Of a stretch of 64,000 nucleotides of DNA, positions 28,598 to 37,573 are shown piece by piece. The notes beneath the pieces were generated by a model that saw only the letters and a program-made list of their open reading frames with translations, was not told where the DNA came from and made no database searches. The translations under genes and the position numbers were made by a program. Position 1 is the first letter of the stretch. Each line of letters starts with the position of its first letter. Source of the DNA: Thioalkalicoccus limnaeus (GTDB lineage Bacteria > Pseudomonadota > Gammaproteobacteria > Chromatiales > Chromatiaceae); assembly GCF_041197575.1 (NCBI RefSeq), contig NZ_JBDKXB010000015.1:21274-85273 (forward strand). The letters run 5' to 3'.

Positions 28598-28942
28598 ATG
28601 ACCGACGACGAACTTGAACAAGACCTGAGCGAACTGACCAGCGCCGAGGACTTTCTCGACTATTTCGGTATCCATTACGAGCCGGCGGTGGTCCAGGTCT
28701 ACCGCCTGCATATCCTGCAGCGCTTCCACGACTACCTCGCCGAGATCGACGAGATGCCAGACCAGGCCGCAATCCGTTGGAATCTCTACGCCGAACGGCT
28801 GGGCTGGGCCTACCGGGATTTCCTGATCTCGGATGCGCGCACCGAGAAGGTCTTTCGGGTGTTTCAACCCCGCCCGCCACGCTCGGTCAACGTGACCTTT
28901 GGCAAACTCGCCGAGCAGCGCTCCGATGCGTCCCAGGTTTGA
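28598..28942 (+). CDS. nifW: Nitrogenase-stabilising/protective protein NifW
   Basis: The 114-aa protein follows NifW: LTSAEDFLDYFGIHYEP, VVQVYRLHILQRFHDYL, FRVFQ and a VNVTFGKL ending. It helps mature or protect the MoFe protein. I chose the ATG at 28598 because a GGAG lies six bases before it; the ATG at 28577 has no ribosome site. It overlaps nifZ by 17 bases. Confidence 0.93.
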   Translation: MTDDELEQDLSELTSAEDFLDYFGIHYEPAVVQVYRLHILQRFHDYLAEIDEMPDQAAIRWNLYAERLGWAYRDFLISDARTEKVFRVFQPRPPRSVNVTFGKLAEQRSDASQV

Positions 28943-29387
28943 CTATGGCGACGAGGTGCGCGTGCGGCGCAACGTCCGCAACGACGGCACCTTTCCCGGC
29001 TCGGCGCGTGGAGCCCTGCTGGTCCGGCGCGGCCTGGTCGGCCATGTCCGGGATATCGGAACCTTCCTGCAGGATCAGATCATCTACTCGGTCCATTTCC
29101 TCGACGTCGATCTGGTCGTCGGCTGCCGCGAGGAAGAACTGCAGGCCGCCGACGACCCCTGGATCGCCAGCCGTTTCGAGTCCCGGGAGTTGGTTGCCGC
29201 GGCCAGACCCCTGGGGCGGAGCGGTCGGGTCCTGGTCGAGCCCGGCGAGGTCGGCGAGGTCATCAAGGTGATCCGTGACCAGGATCGAGGTGTCTGTTAC
29301 CACGTCCATTTCGCCGGGCGCGGGACGCTTCAGGTAGCGGAGACCGCCCTGACCTGGCCCCATGACGCCGAGGAGGCCGCCCTATGA
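28926..29387 (+). CDS. nifZ: Nitrogen fixation protein NifZ
   Basis: The 153-aa protein shows FDYGDEVRVRRNVRNDGTFPG at the start, the NifZ signature, and VGHVRDIGTFLQDQIIYSVHF. A second SH3-like copy follows (RVLVEPGEVGEVIKVIRDQDRG...YHVHF). NifZ is needed for assembly of the second P-cluster in the MoFe protein. The ATG at 28926 is inside the nifW end, and the stop overlaps the nifM ATG. Confidence 0.93.
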   Translation: MRPRFDYGDEVRVRRNVRNDGTFPGSARGALLVRRGLVGHVRDIGTFLQDQIIYSVHFLDVDLVVGCREEELQAADDPWIASRFESRELVAAARPLGRSGRVLVEPGEVGEVIKVIRDQDRGVCYHVHFAGRGTLQVAETALTWPHDAEEAAL

Positions 29388-30280
29388 CGTCCACCGTTCG
29401 GCCCGCGACCGCGCGATCGCCGGCCTATCGCTACCATCTGCTGCGCGCCGCCACCGAGCGCCATGGTCGCGACCCGGCCCATCTCGAGCCAGATGAGCTC
29501 GCGCGGGCCGCCCGCCAGGCCGATCAGAGCCTGCGACTGGAGACCATGGTCCTGGCCTCGGCCGAGGCCGGCGGGGTCGTTATCTCCGAGGGAGAACTCG
29601 ATGCATCGGTCGCCGCGATCACGACCCGGTATGCCGACCCGGCCGAGATGGCCGAGGATCTCGCGCGCAACGGTCTCGACGAACCAGCGCTGCGCGCGGC
29701 CCTGCGTCGAGAGCTGGTCTTCGACGCCGTGATGCGCCGAGTCGGGGCGCGGCACGCCCTGGTCACCGACGACGAAATCCGCCAATTCCACGCCCGAGCG
29801 CCCGAGCGCTTCGCCCGCCCCGAGCGGCGCACCGTCAGCCAGATCCTGATCACGATCAACGCCGCCTTCGCCGAAAACCAGCGCGCCGTCGCGCTGGCCC
29901 GCAGCGAGGCGCTGGCCGCAGCGCTCGAGCTCGACCCGGAGAGCTTCGCCGATCTCGCCCGACGTCATTCGGAGTGCCCAAGCGCGCTGTCTGGCGGACA
30001 GCTCGGGACCGTGGCTCGTGGGCAACTGTACCCGGAACTCGACCGGGTGCTATTCCGTCTCGTTGAAGGGGAGATCGCCGGTCCGATCGAAAGCGAGATC
30101 GGTCTGCACCTGCTGCGTTGCGACCGGGTCCTGCCGGCCGCGTCGCCGAGTCTGGCCGAGATCCGCGAACAGATCCGCGCCTTTCTCGTTCAGCGTCGCC
30201 GCCGGGCCGCGCAGCAAGCCTGGATCACCGCGCTGAAACAGGAGTGCGGCGCGGCCGATTTCGCGACGACCGAAGGCTGA
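29384..30280 (+). CDS. nifM: NifM, parvulin-type peptidyl-prolyl isomerase
   Basis: The 298-aa protein has a helical N-terminal part and a C-terminal parvulin domain (RRTVSQILITI, FADLARRHSECPSALSGGQLGTVARGQLYPELD, GPIESEIGLHLLRC). NifM is required to mature the Fe protein NifH. Its ATG overlaps the nifZ stop in ATGA. It ends the operon; the structural nifHDK genes are not in this window. Confidence 0.92.
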   Translation: MTSTVRPATARSPAYRYHLLRAATERHGRDPAHLEPDELARAARQADQSLRLETMVLASAEAGGVVISEGELDASVAAITTRYADPAEMAEDLARNGLDEPALRAALRRELVFDAVMRRVGARHALVTDDEIRQFHARAPERFARPERRTVSQILITINAAFAENQRAVALARSEALAAALELDPESFADLARRHSECPSALSGGQLGTVARGQLYPELDRVLFRLVEGEIAGPIESEIGLHLLRCDRVLPAASPSLAEIREQIRAFLVQRRRRAAQQAWITALKQECGAADFATTEG

Positions 30281-30383
30281 CCCCGGCCGCCGGCCCGCCG
30301 AACCCCTCGGCCGCCCGGCGGATGTCGCCGGCCGACCCGCGTCCCGCTGAGATGTCGCAGACGAAGGCCGGCGATGGGCTCCG

Positions 30384-31040
30384 TCAGCGGATCATCGCCG
30401 GCTGATCCTTTTCGAGATAAGCCACCTCTTCCGGCGTCAATTCCACCTTGTCGAAACCGGTCAGCATCGGACGCACATGCTCCCGGAACGAGTGACCCGT
30501 GGTCAGCATATACACGTGGATCAGCGCGAAGACCAGGATCGCGAAGGCGGCGCCGGTATGAACCAGCGCGATGCCCTCGAGCCAGGCGCTCGCGTGCGGC
30601 AGGTCGCGCCACAGGAAATAGACCATATAGGCGATCCCGGTCACCCAGATCAGCGGAAAGAGCACGATCTTCAACATCAGATAGGCCAGCGCCTGAAGCG
30701 GATTGTGCTTGCGCCAGAAGGCCTTGCGATACGGATGGCGCTCGCCCTGGAAGATCCCATAGCTATAGAAACGCAGGACCTTCCACAGGCCCACGCCGGT
30801 CGGCAGGAAGTGTCGCCAGGTCTCGGTCGTGAACAGCCAGAAGACGCTGAAGGCCCAGAGCACCAACAGGGCGAATGCAGCATAGGTGTGCAGGGTCACC
30901 GCTGTCTCGAAATCCAGAAGTCCATGAAAGCCGTGCAGGCCGAAACCCGTGAACATCAGCACCAGGATCAACACCATCTGCGCCCAGTGCCAGAAGCGCT
31001 CGAAGCGCCCGAAGATCAGGACCTCACGCGTGACCATCAT
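30384..31040 (-). CDS. Cytochrome b561-type membrane subunit, partner of the octahaem cytochrome
   Basis: The 218-aa protein has four transmembrane helices and histidines placed for two b haems: FERFWHWAQM in helix 1, LHGFHGLL and TLHTYAAF around helix 2, and LVHTGAAF...ALIHVYM in the last helices. This is the diheme b561/Ni-hydrogenase-b type. It begins inside the end of the octahaem gene (17-base overlap), so the two are coupled and probably exchange electrons between quinone pool and periplasm. Confidence 0.85.
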   Translation of the reverse strand: MMVTREVLIFGRFERFWHWAQMVLILVLMFTGFGLHGFHGLLDFETAVTLHTYAAFALLVLWAFSVFWLFTTETWRHFLPTGVGLWKVLRFYSYGIFQGERHPYRKAFWRKHNPLQALAYLMLKIVLFPLIWVTGIAYMVYFLWRDLPHASAWLEGIALVHTGAAFAILVFALIHVYMLTTGHSFREHVRPMLTGFDKVELTPEEVAYLEKDQPAMIR

Positions 31041-32691
31041 GTTGCTGTCCCCGGTTGGTGAAACGACGTATCAAGGCATGAACCAAAATCGCGAGCAAGG
31101 TGCCGAGAACCGCCAAGATGCCGATGACATCGAGCAAGCCGTGGCGATCGCGGCCGGGCAGATAGACACCGTCGAGGCCCGCAAGCCGTCCGTCTGCGGC
31201 GTGGCAATCACGACAGGCCAGCGCGTCTTCCTTCGGGGCAACCATGTGCGTGATCGGCCACCAGGACAGGGTCTCGGCATACCCGTACTGACCCGAATAG
31301 TCGAGGCCGAAATCCTTCATGCCCTGCTCGATCGACACACCCATGTCGTACCCGCCCCAATAGGCCGCCTCGTCCTCGCCCCATAGGTGGGCATAGACCA
31401 GGGTGCCGTTGCCGAGATCCACCGGCTGCCAGGTGCGCATCGGTTTGAAAGGCCAGATCCGTGACGCAGGATCGCCGCGCGAACCCCTGAACCCGTTGAT
31501 CTCGATCGGTTGCGCTGCGAGATCGAAACGGGTGTCGATGGTCGTGTAATGCATCTGCCCGTCGAACCACGCGTATTCCGGCACCAAGTCCTCCGCGTAA
31601 CGGAAGTCGCCCTTGATCGATTTGTAGGTATAGCGCTTTTCGCCGTTGCCTTGGACATAGCCCTTTTCGTAATAGCCCTCGCCGTCGCGAACCCGGCCGG
31701 CGGTTCGCCAATCCCAATCGGTCATGGTCGCCACGCCGCCGCGGGCGTACTCCGGGATATGACAGGTCTGGCAGGCGATGCTGGAGATGTGGTCGTTGAG
31801 CTTGAAGTTGGCCACCGAGGTCACCGGATGCGGCGCCAGGCCGTGGCAGGATTCGCAGGTGGCCACGTCGCGCCGCTGACCCGGTCGACCGGTGCCTTCG
31901 GTGTCCTTCGCGATCACGCGATAACGGCTGCCGGCCCAGATGTGTCGCGTCGTCACATGGCATGCGGTGCAGGCGAAATTCAGCCCGCCGGCAGCCATGT
32001 GGACATCGAGTTCGCGCGGGGGGTCGACCATCGCACTCGACAGGTCGCCGTGCTTGACGTTGTCGCCGCCACCGCCATGGAAATGGCAACTTCCGCAGTT
32101 CGCCCGCCGCGGCAGACCGACATTGCGCGCCACCCAAGACAGGTTCAGCGGCGGCATGTCCTCGAACATGACCGCACAGGCCGGGTGTCCTTCGCTGTTC
32201 GGCGTCTTGAAATAGGAACCGGTCGTATCGTGACAGACGAGGCAGTCGATGTTCGTCTCGTCGGTGAAATCGAAGTCCTCGTCGCGCCAACCGTAGCCGG
32301 CATGGCACTGGGCGCACATCCCCTCGTTGCCGCGGGCGTTGGTGCAGAAATTGTTAACCAGGTGCTTCTTGCCGAGGATCTGCCCGGTATCGGGGTTCTT
32401 GTATTCCCAACGCCAGTGAATGTTCTGCATGAAATGCTGCCCGGCTTCCGTGTGACAACTCAGGCAGGCCTTGGTGACCGATGGGCCGTCCGTGAACGGC
32501 TGTTGCAGGATCTCGAACTTCGTGTGGTCGGCGGTGCCGCCGGTCAGCGGGCCCGAGACCTGCAAGGGGCTCGGCGGGGGCTCGGCGACAGCGCCGCGCG
32601 GGGGGGACTCGGCGGATGCGATCGCGACGAAACCGATAGCCACGGCCAGGTGCAGACCGGCCAGGAGAATCAAGCGCAGGGAACGTATCAC
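31024..32691 (-). CDS. Octahaem c-type cytochrome, tetrathionate reductase (OTR) family, membrane-anchored
   Basis: The 555-aa protein has a signal peptide and eight CxxCH haem sites (H80, H130, H154, H203, H245, H283, H311, H497). The stretch before the second site, NNFCTNARGNEGMCAQCHAGYGW, is the active-haem region of OTR, where lysine rather than histidine is the distal ligand in Shewanella. A C-terminal helix (about 519-543, DVIGILAVLGTLLAILVHALI) anchors it, unlike the soluble Shewanella enzyme. In vitro substrates of OTR include tetrathionate, nitrite and hydroxylamine. The direction here is unknown; a role in thiosulfate/tetrathionate metabolism would fit a sulfur oxidiser. Confidence 0.88.
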   Translation of the reverse strand: MIRSLRLILLAGLHLAVAIGFVAIASAESPPRGAVAEPPPSPLQVSGPLTGGTADHTKFEILQQPFTDGPSVTKACLSCHTEAGQHFMQNIHWRWEYKNPDTGQILGKKHLVNNFCTNARGNEGMCAQCHAGYGWRDEDFDFTDETNIDCLVCHDTTGSYFKTPNSEGHPACAVMFEDMPPLNLSWVARNVGLPRRANCGSCHFHGGGGDNVKHGDLSSAMVDPPRELDVHMAAGGLNFACTACHVTTRHIWAGSRYRVIAKDTEGTGRPGQRRDVATCESCHGLAPHPVTSVANFKLNDHISSIACQTCHIPEYARGGVATMTDWDWRTAGRVRDGEGYYEKGYVQGNGEKRYTYKSIKGDFRYAEDLVPEYAWFDGQMHYTTIDTRFDLAAQPIEINGFRGSRGDPASRIWPFKPMRTWQPVDLGNGTLVYAHLWGEDEAAYWGGYDMGVSIEQGMKDFGLDYSGQYGYAETLSWWPITHMVAPKEDALACRDCHAADGRLAGLDGVYLPGRDRHGLLDVIGILAVLGTLLAILVHALIRRFTNRGQQHDGHA

Positions 32692-32746
32692 GGAGTTGCT
32701 CCCGGTGGTTTGGGTTCGGCCCGGGATACATGGTCTCGGACACGAT

Positions 32747-32838
32747 CTTCTTTCGTCTCACGAGCACCACCCTTCGCGCCCGCTCCAGTGGAGAATAGCC
32801 CCCCGTCGCGGGGACGTAAACCACGACGACAGCGAGGT
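32747..32838. repeat. Imperfect direct repeat, copy A
   Basis: About 90 bases with CGTCTCACG, CGCGCCCG.TCCAG.GGA.AATAGCCCC, GCGGGGACGT and CAGCGAGGT match a second copy at 32976-33064 in order, at roughly three of four positions. It lies just upstream of the octahaem gene. Confidence 0.7.
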
Positions 32839-32893
32839 CGCTGGGTGACCCACTAAGGTACGATTCGAAAACACGCGGTAAGACGCGGGCTTC

Positions 32894-32977
32894 GATGTCG
32901 GGATGCGCTGCGCTCTCCCGACCTACGAGTGCTGCGATATCGGGATGCGCTGCGTTTTCCCGACCGACGAGTGCGCC
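32894..32977. repeat. Two tandem palindromic units
   Basis: Two near-identical 41-42-base units (32894-32934 and 32936-32977) read GATGTCGGGATGCGCTGCGC / GATATCGGGATGCGCTGCGT and go on to CCCGACC.ACGAGTG. Each can fold with GTCGGGA (or TCGGGA) pairing to TCCCGAC. This resembles the REP-like GTCGGG...CCCGAC elements scattered in many proteobacterial genomes. Confidence 0.65.
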
Positions 32978-33064
32978 TCTTTACGTCTCACGGGCGCCCT
33001 GCGCGCCCGTTCCAGCGGAAAATAGCCCCATTGCGGGGACGTGATCCAAGATCCCAGCGAGGTT
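32976..33064. repeat. Imperfect direct repeat, copy B
   Basis: Partner of the repeat at 32747-32838, same orientation, ending just before the MFS transporter stop codon. Confidence 0.7.
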
Positions 33065-33076
33065 GCACGACCACCG

Positions 33077-34414
33077 CTAACGGTCGGCGGGATCCTCCGG
33101 CCGCGCGTGAGGCGCCAGCAGGATGTCGCCCGGGGCACTGAGGCGCACGTAGACGCTCGCCGCCATCAGCAACAGATTGATGCAACCGACGACGACGAAG
33201 GGCGCACGGGGATCGATCACATCGAACAGGTAGCCGCCACTCGAGGTGATCATGAGGATTCCGAGCGCCCCGCTGATGTTGAAGGCACCGAGCACGGTCC
33301 CGCGTTTGGCCATCGGCGCTTCCTGCCCGATGAGCGACTGCGCGGACAGGAACACGCTGATCTGACCGATGCCAAGCAGGATGAAGAAAAAGATGCCATA
33401 GGACGCCAGCGGATTGTCCAACAGTATCACCGCCAGGTTACCGAGCGCGGCCAGGGCCATGCAGATCGCCAGCGCGGTGACCCGGTTGATGCGGTCGATC
33501 ACGGGCCCCATGATCGGTGCCCAGATCAGCGCGGCGATCTGGGTCATGATGAAGATGAAGGTCCCGTGTTTGATCGCTTCGGCCGAATTCATACCGGTCG
33601 CGATCGCCGCCGTCGTCCCCCACAGGACGAGAAAGGTCGCGTTGATCGACTGATCGCCACGGGCGACGAAGGCCGCGCCGTACGCGAGCAGGATGCGCGG
33701 GTTGCGGGCCTCAGAGAAACCAGTAACGATCAGCTCGCGAAACGGCGGCCGCTCGGTCTTGACGACCGGGGTGCCGCCCTTCAGGCCCAGCGCGATGACG
33801 ATCGCCGAGACACCGGCCAGAGCGGCGATGATCAGGTGCGTGTAGAGCCCGGCCTCGGTGCCACTGAATCCCTTTCCTGTGAAGAACTCCGGCAACAACC
33901 CGAAACCCTGGTTGATGAAGACGATCCCGAGCCCGTTCAGCACGCCGACGAGGGCGACCAGCTTGCCGCGCGAATGTTCGGCCGGATAGTCGGCAAGCAC
34001 CGTCGACAGGCCGCCTGCGACCGCAACGATGCCCAACGCGTAGATCGTGCGGAACACGAACAACTCGAACGTCGAGTTGGCCAACGGATAGAGGATGTAG
34101 GTCAGCGCCAGCAACAGCAAACCCGCGACATAGATCGGGCGCCGGCCGATCCGATCGATCAGCATCCCGGCCGGGATGAAGAACAGCAGCGCGACGATCT
34201 CGGTCCAGAACACCAGTTGGCCGCTGATCCGGCCCTGCTCCTCGATCGGGATCTGAAGATGTTCGTTGAGGATGTAAGTCTGACCGATCGTAATGAAGGT
34301 CAGCAGTCCGATCGACACGAAGGCGGCGTAGAGAAAGGTCCAGCCGTTGGTGCGGGAGATGGTCGGCGCGAGGGTGACGGGGCCGAGTCTCTGCGGTGGT
34401 GGTTCGTGTGACAT
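33077..34414 (-). CDS. MFS transporter
   Basis: The 445-aa inner-membrane protein has about 12 hydrophobic segments and the MFS signature DRIGRRPIYVAGLLLLA after helix 2, with a related DRINRVTALAICMALAA in the second half. There is a long central loop near residue 220. No substrate motif is recognisable. The ATG at 34414 is preferred to an upstream in-frame start because the 17 extra residues are Arg-rich. Confidence 0.85.
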   Translation of the reverse strand: MSHEPPPQRLGPVTLAPTISRTNGWTFLYAAFVSIGLLTFITIGQTYILNEHLQIPIEEQGRISGQLVFWTEIVALLFFIPAGMLIDRIGRRPIYVAGLLLLALTYILYPLANSTFELFVFRTIYALGIVAVAGGLSTVLADYPAEHSRGKLVALVGVLNGLGIVFINQGFGLLPEFFTGKGFSGTEAGLYTHLIIAALAGVSAIVIALGLKGGTPVVKTERPPFRELIVTGFSEARNPRILLAYGAAFVARGDQSINATFLVLWGTTAAIATGMNSAEAIKHGTFIFIMTQIAALIWAPIMGPVIDRINRVTALAICMALAALGNLAVILLDNPLASYGIFFFILLGIGQISVFLSAQSLIGQEAPMAKRGTVLGAFNISGALGILMITSSGGYLFDVIDPRAPFVVVGCINLLLMAASVYVRLSAPGDILLAPHARPEDPADR

Positions 34415-34587
34415 CGCGCGGCGTAGGTCCCTGAGATTGTGAGGTCGCCGTGGCAAATCGGCCAAGGCCGCCTAATATAGAGGAATCGCGGACAAATGCC
34501 ACCTGGCTCAGCGGTCGAGGTGCCCTGATCGCGTTCGACGCCCGCGGTTGAACGCGTTGACCGGCGCCGCCGCCCAAACGGAGGTTG

Positions 34588-36036
34588 ATGGTGACGACGC
34601 TCGTCTTTGGTGCAACCGGCTATATCGGGTCTAACTTGGTGCCTTATCTGAGCACCCGCGGAGTCAAGGTGCGGGCCGCGGCGCGTAACAGCGAGGTGCT
34701 CGCGGGCCGCGGCTGGGACGGGGTCGAGCTGGTCACCGCCGACGCACTGAAATCCGAGACGCTGCCCGCCGCGCTCGAGGGGGTCGAGATCGCCTACTAC
34801 CTGGTGCACTCGATGGCCGCCGGCCGAAGCTTCGGCCAGCTCGATCTGGAGGCCGCCGATCATTTCGCGCGCGCCGCGGCCGCCGCCGGCGTCGCGCGTA
34901 TCGTCTATCTCGGCGGGCTGGTGCCCCCCGATGCCGACTCCGAGCACCTGGTGTCCCGCCGGGACACGGGGGAGCATCTGCGCCAAGGCCCGGTTCCGGT
35001 CACCGAGATCCGGGCCGGGATCATCGTCGGTCCGGGTTCGGCCGCCTTCGAGGTGATGCGTGATCTGGTCAGCTATCTACCGCTCATGATCACGCCGCGC
35101 TGGGTCAAGTCCAAGGCCCCGCCGATCGCGCTCGACAACCTGCTGGAGTACCTGTACCGGCTGCCGCAGCACCCGGCGACGGCCGGCGGCATCTACGACG
35201 TCGGCGGTCCCGAGGTGCTTTGTTACGGCGACATGATGCGCGAACTCGCGCGGATCCTCGGCAAGCCGCTCGTGATCATCCCGGTGCCGCTGCTGACCCC
35301 GGGCCTGTCGGCGAAATGGTTGCGACTCGTGACCTCGGTGCCGACCAACATCGCCCGGGCGCTGATCGAGGGGTTGGCGCATGACATCGTCGCTGATGAC
35401 CGGGCGGCCCGCGAGCTGGTGCCGCAAGCGCTGCTCGGCTTTCGCGCCGCGGTCGAGGCGACGCTCGCCGCCGAGCGCGCGAACGCGGTGGCCTCGCGCT
35501 GGACCGAGGGCGCGCTGATGTTCCGCGATTACCGGCCCGATTACGGCTTCTACGCGAAACGCGCGAGCGGCAGCGCGACGGCCGAGGCCCCGGTCGCGGC
35601 CGTCTGGGATCAGGTGGCCCGGATCGGCGGCCACCGTGGCTACTACTATCTCAATGGCCTGTGGCGCGCGCGCGAGGTCGTCGATTGGCTGATCGGGGGA
35701 CCGGGTCTGCGCCATGGGCGACGCCACGAGTCCGAGCTGCGCATCGGCGACATGATCGACTCCTGGCGGGTCGTCGCGATCGAGCCCGAGCGCCGGCTCA
35801 CGCTGCGATTCGGGATGCGGGCCCCCGGTGCCGGCGTGCTCGAATTCGCGCTGCAACCGCTGCCCGATGGGCGCACCCAGATCGAGACCACGGCCTATTG
35901 GCATCCGGCCGGAGTCTGGGGATTGCTCTACTGGTATGCGATGTCGCCACTTCACCGCTTGGTCCTCGGTGGTCTGCCGCGGCGCATCGCCGAGCTGGCC
36001 GAGGCCAGCCCAGCCGGTCGCGCCGCGAACGCCTGA
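34588..36036 (+). CDS. NAD(P)-binding SDR protein fused to a DUF2867 domain
   Basis: The 482-aa protein has an atypical short-chain dehydrogenase domain (residues 1-300; LVFGATGYIGSNLVPYL binds the nucleotide, and YYLVHSMAAGRSF replaces the usual active site) followed by a DUF2867 domain (about 330-475; GYYYLNGLWRAREVVDWLIGG...AMSPLHRLVLGG). The same fusion is found in many bacteria without a known reaction. A GGAGG sits very close to the ATG at 34588; TTG 34585 or GTG 34591 cannot be excluded. The next gene starts four bases after its stop. Confidence 0.85.
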   Translation: MVTTLVFGATGYIGSNLVPYLSTRGVKVRAAARNSEVLAGRGWDGVELVTADALKSETLPAALEGVEIAYYLVHSMAAGRSFGQLDLEAADHFARAAAAAGVARIVYLGGLVPPDADSEHLVSRRDTGEHLRQGPVPVTEIRAGIIVGPGSAAFEVMRDLVSYLPLMITPRWVKSKAPPIALDNLLEYLYRLPQHPATAGGIYDVGGPEVLCYGDMMRELARILGKPLVIIPVPLLTPGLSAKWLRLVTSVPTNIARALIEGLAHDIVADDRAARELVPQALLGFRAAVEATLAAERANAVASRWTEGALMFRDYRPDYGFYAKRASGSATAEAPVAAVWDQVARIGGHRGYYYLNGLWRAREVVDWLIGGPGLRHGRRHESELRIGDMIDSWRVVAIEPERRLTLRFGMRAPGAGVLEFALQPLPDGRTQIETTAYWHPAGVWGLLYWYAMSPLHRLVLGGLPRRIAELAEASPAGRAANA

Positions 36037-36039
36037 CCG

Positions 36040-36666
36040 ATGGCCGAACGCTGCGTCGCCTTCCCGCCGGTCATCGGCGGCCAGCCGCGCCTATTGATCC
36101 TCGGTTCGATGCCGGGCGCGGCCTCCCTGCGGCTCGGGCAATACTATGGGCATCCACGCAACGGCTTCTGGCCGATCATGATGAGGCTGCTCGGGGCACC
36201 CGCCGATCTCGACTACGCGGCGCGTTTGGCGGTCCTGATCGCCAACGGCATCGCGCTGTGGGACGTTTTGGCCGAGTGCGAACGACGCGGCAGCCTCGAC
36301 GCCGGCATCCATCCGGCGAGCATCCGCGTCAACGAGATCGGACGCTTGTTGGGCGCTCACCCGGGGATTCGTCTGATCGCCTTCAACGGCGCCACCGCCG
36401 AACGCGAATTCCGGCGGCGCGTGTGGCCCGAGCTCGATCCGACGATGCAGGCGATTGCGACCCGGCGCCTACCCTCGACCAGTCCGGCCCATGCCGGGAT
36501 GACGCTTGCCGAAAAACGCACGGCTTGGCAGGCCGCCTTGACCACGCGGCGACCCGATAACCAACCCCTGATCGGCGAGTCGTCGCGGGAATCCGGCATC
36601 GCCCAGGTGCCGCGTCGCCCCACACCCGACGCGGTTGACAGCCGCCTCCCGGGCCGGAGACGATAA
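36040..36666 (+). CDS. DNA-deoxyinosine glycosylase (UDG superfamily family 6)
   Basis: The 208-aa protein begins with the family core LLILGSMPGAASLRLGQYYGHPRNGFWPI and has LPSTSPAHAGM near residue 150, the two motifs of hypoxanthine-DNA glycosylases. It removes deaminated adenine (hypoxanthine) from DNA. The last 40 residues after the domain are Arg/Pro-rich. It is tightly packed behind the SDR gene. With the type-4 UDG at 20.3 kb the window holds two deaminated-base glycosylases. Confidence 0.85.
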   Translation: MAERCVAFPPVIGGQPRLLILGSMPGAASLRLGQYYGHPRNGFWPIMMRLLGAPADLDYAARLAVLIANGIALWDVLAECERRGSLDAGIHPASIRVNEIGRLLGAHPGIRLIAFNGATAEREFRRRVWPELDPTMQAIATRRLPSTSPAHAGMTLAEKRTAWQAALTTRRPDNQPLIGESSRESGIAQVPRRPTPDAVDSRLPGRRR

Positions 36667-36701
36667 GAAACATCGCCTTTCGACCCCAGGACCACCCGGA
36701 G

Positions 36702-37391
36702 ATGCCAACCGCCATCGACTGGTCGGCGATCGACACCGTCTTCCTCGACATGGACGGCACCCTGCTCGATCTGCACTTCGACAACCACTTCTGGCTCGAA
36801 CACGTACCGCGCCGTTACGCCGACACCAACGGCCTCCAATTTGCCGAGGCGCGCGAGGCGCTGCTCGCCCGCTACCGGGATGTCGAAGGCACGCTAGAGT
36901 GGTATTGCGTCGATCATTGGAGCCAGACACTTGGGCTCGATATCGTCATGCTGAAACAGGAGGTCGAGCACCTGATCGCCGTCCACCCGCATGTGCCCGA
37001 ATTTCTCGCCGCGCTAGCGAACCGAGGCAAGCGCCGGGTGCTCGTCACGAACGCCCACCAAAAATCGCTCGCCCTGAAGCTGGAAAGAACCCGCCTCGCC
37101 GGTCATCTCGACCGTGTTGTGTGTGCACACGACCTCGCGGCGGCGAAGGAAACACCGGGATTCTGGGAACGCGTCCAGGCCATCGAACCCTTCGACCCGG
37201 AACGGACCCTGTTCGTCGACGACAACGAAACCGTGCTCCAAGCGGCCCGCCTCTACGGTTTTCGCTGGCTCCTCGCGGTGTCGGAACCCGATTCGAAGCG
37301 GCCGGTACGGACACTGAACAGCGACATCCCAGCGATCCGCCGCTTCGCCGAACTCCTGCCCGGCCTGCAAGGCCCGCCATCACGGCCCTGA
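36702..37391 (+). CDS. yrfG: HAD-family GMP/IMP nucleotidase YrfG-like
   Basis: The 229-aa hydrolase has the HAD motifs DMDGTLLDLHFDNHFW (nucleophile Asp), VTNAH, the Lys in AAKETPGFW, and LFVDDNETVL. The NHFW continuation is typical of YrfG, which dephosphorylates GMP and IMP. It converges with rhlB. Confidence 0.88.
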   Translation: MPTAIDWSAIDTVFLDMDGTLLDLHFDNHFWLEHVPRRYADTNGLQFAEAREALLARYRDVEGTLEWYCVDHWSQTLGLDIVMLKQEVEHLIAVHPHVPEFLAALANRGKRRVLVTNAHQKSLALKLERTRLAGHLDRVVCAHDLAAAKETPGFWERVQAIEPFDPERTLFVDDNETVLQAARLYGFRWLLAVSEPDSKRPVRTLNSDIPAIRRFAELLPGLQGPPSRP

Positions 37392-37573
37392 GCGCTCAGG
37401 AGGAACTTGCCGGCCCGCGGCACGAGACGCCGCGAAGACGTCTTTGTCGGCTCGACGGCGACCTCCCTCTAACCAATGCCATCGGAGCAGGCTCGCGCTG
37501 AGCCGTCGTAACGGGCAACTCGGCGCAATCGGGTGTCGATCTTCGATCCGCAGCGGCGCCGGTTACCCGACGG

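Noticed and set aside
31510..32856. 448-codon plus-strand frame over the octahaem gene
   Set aside because: The minus strand holds eight haem motifs; this frame has no recognisable feature.
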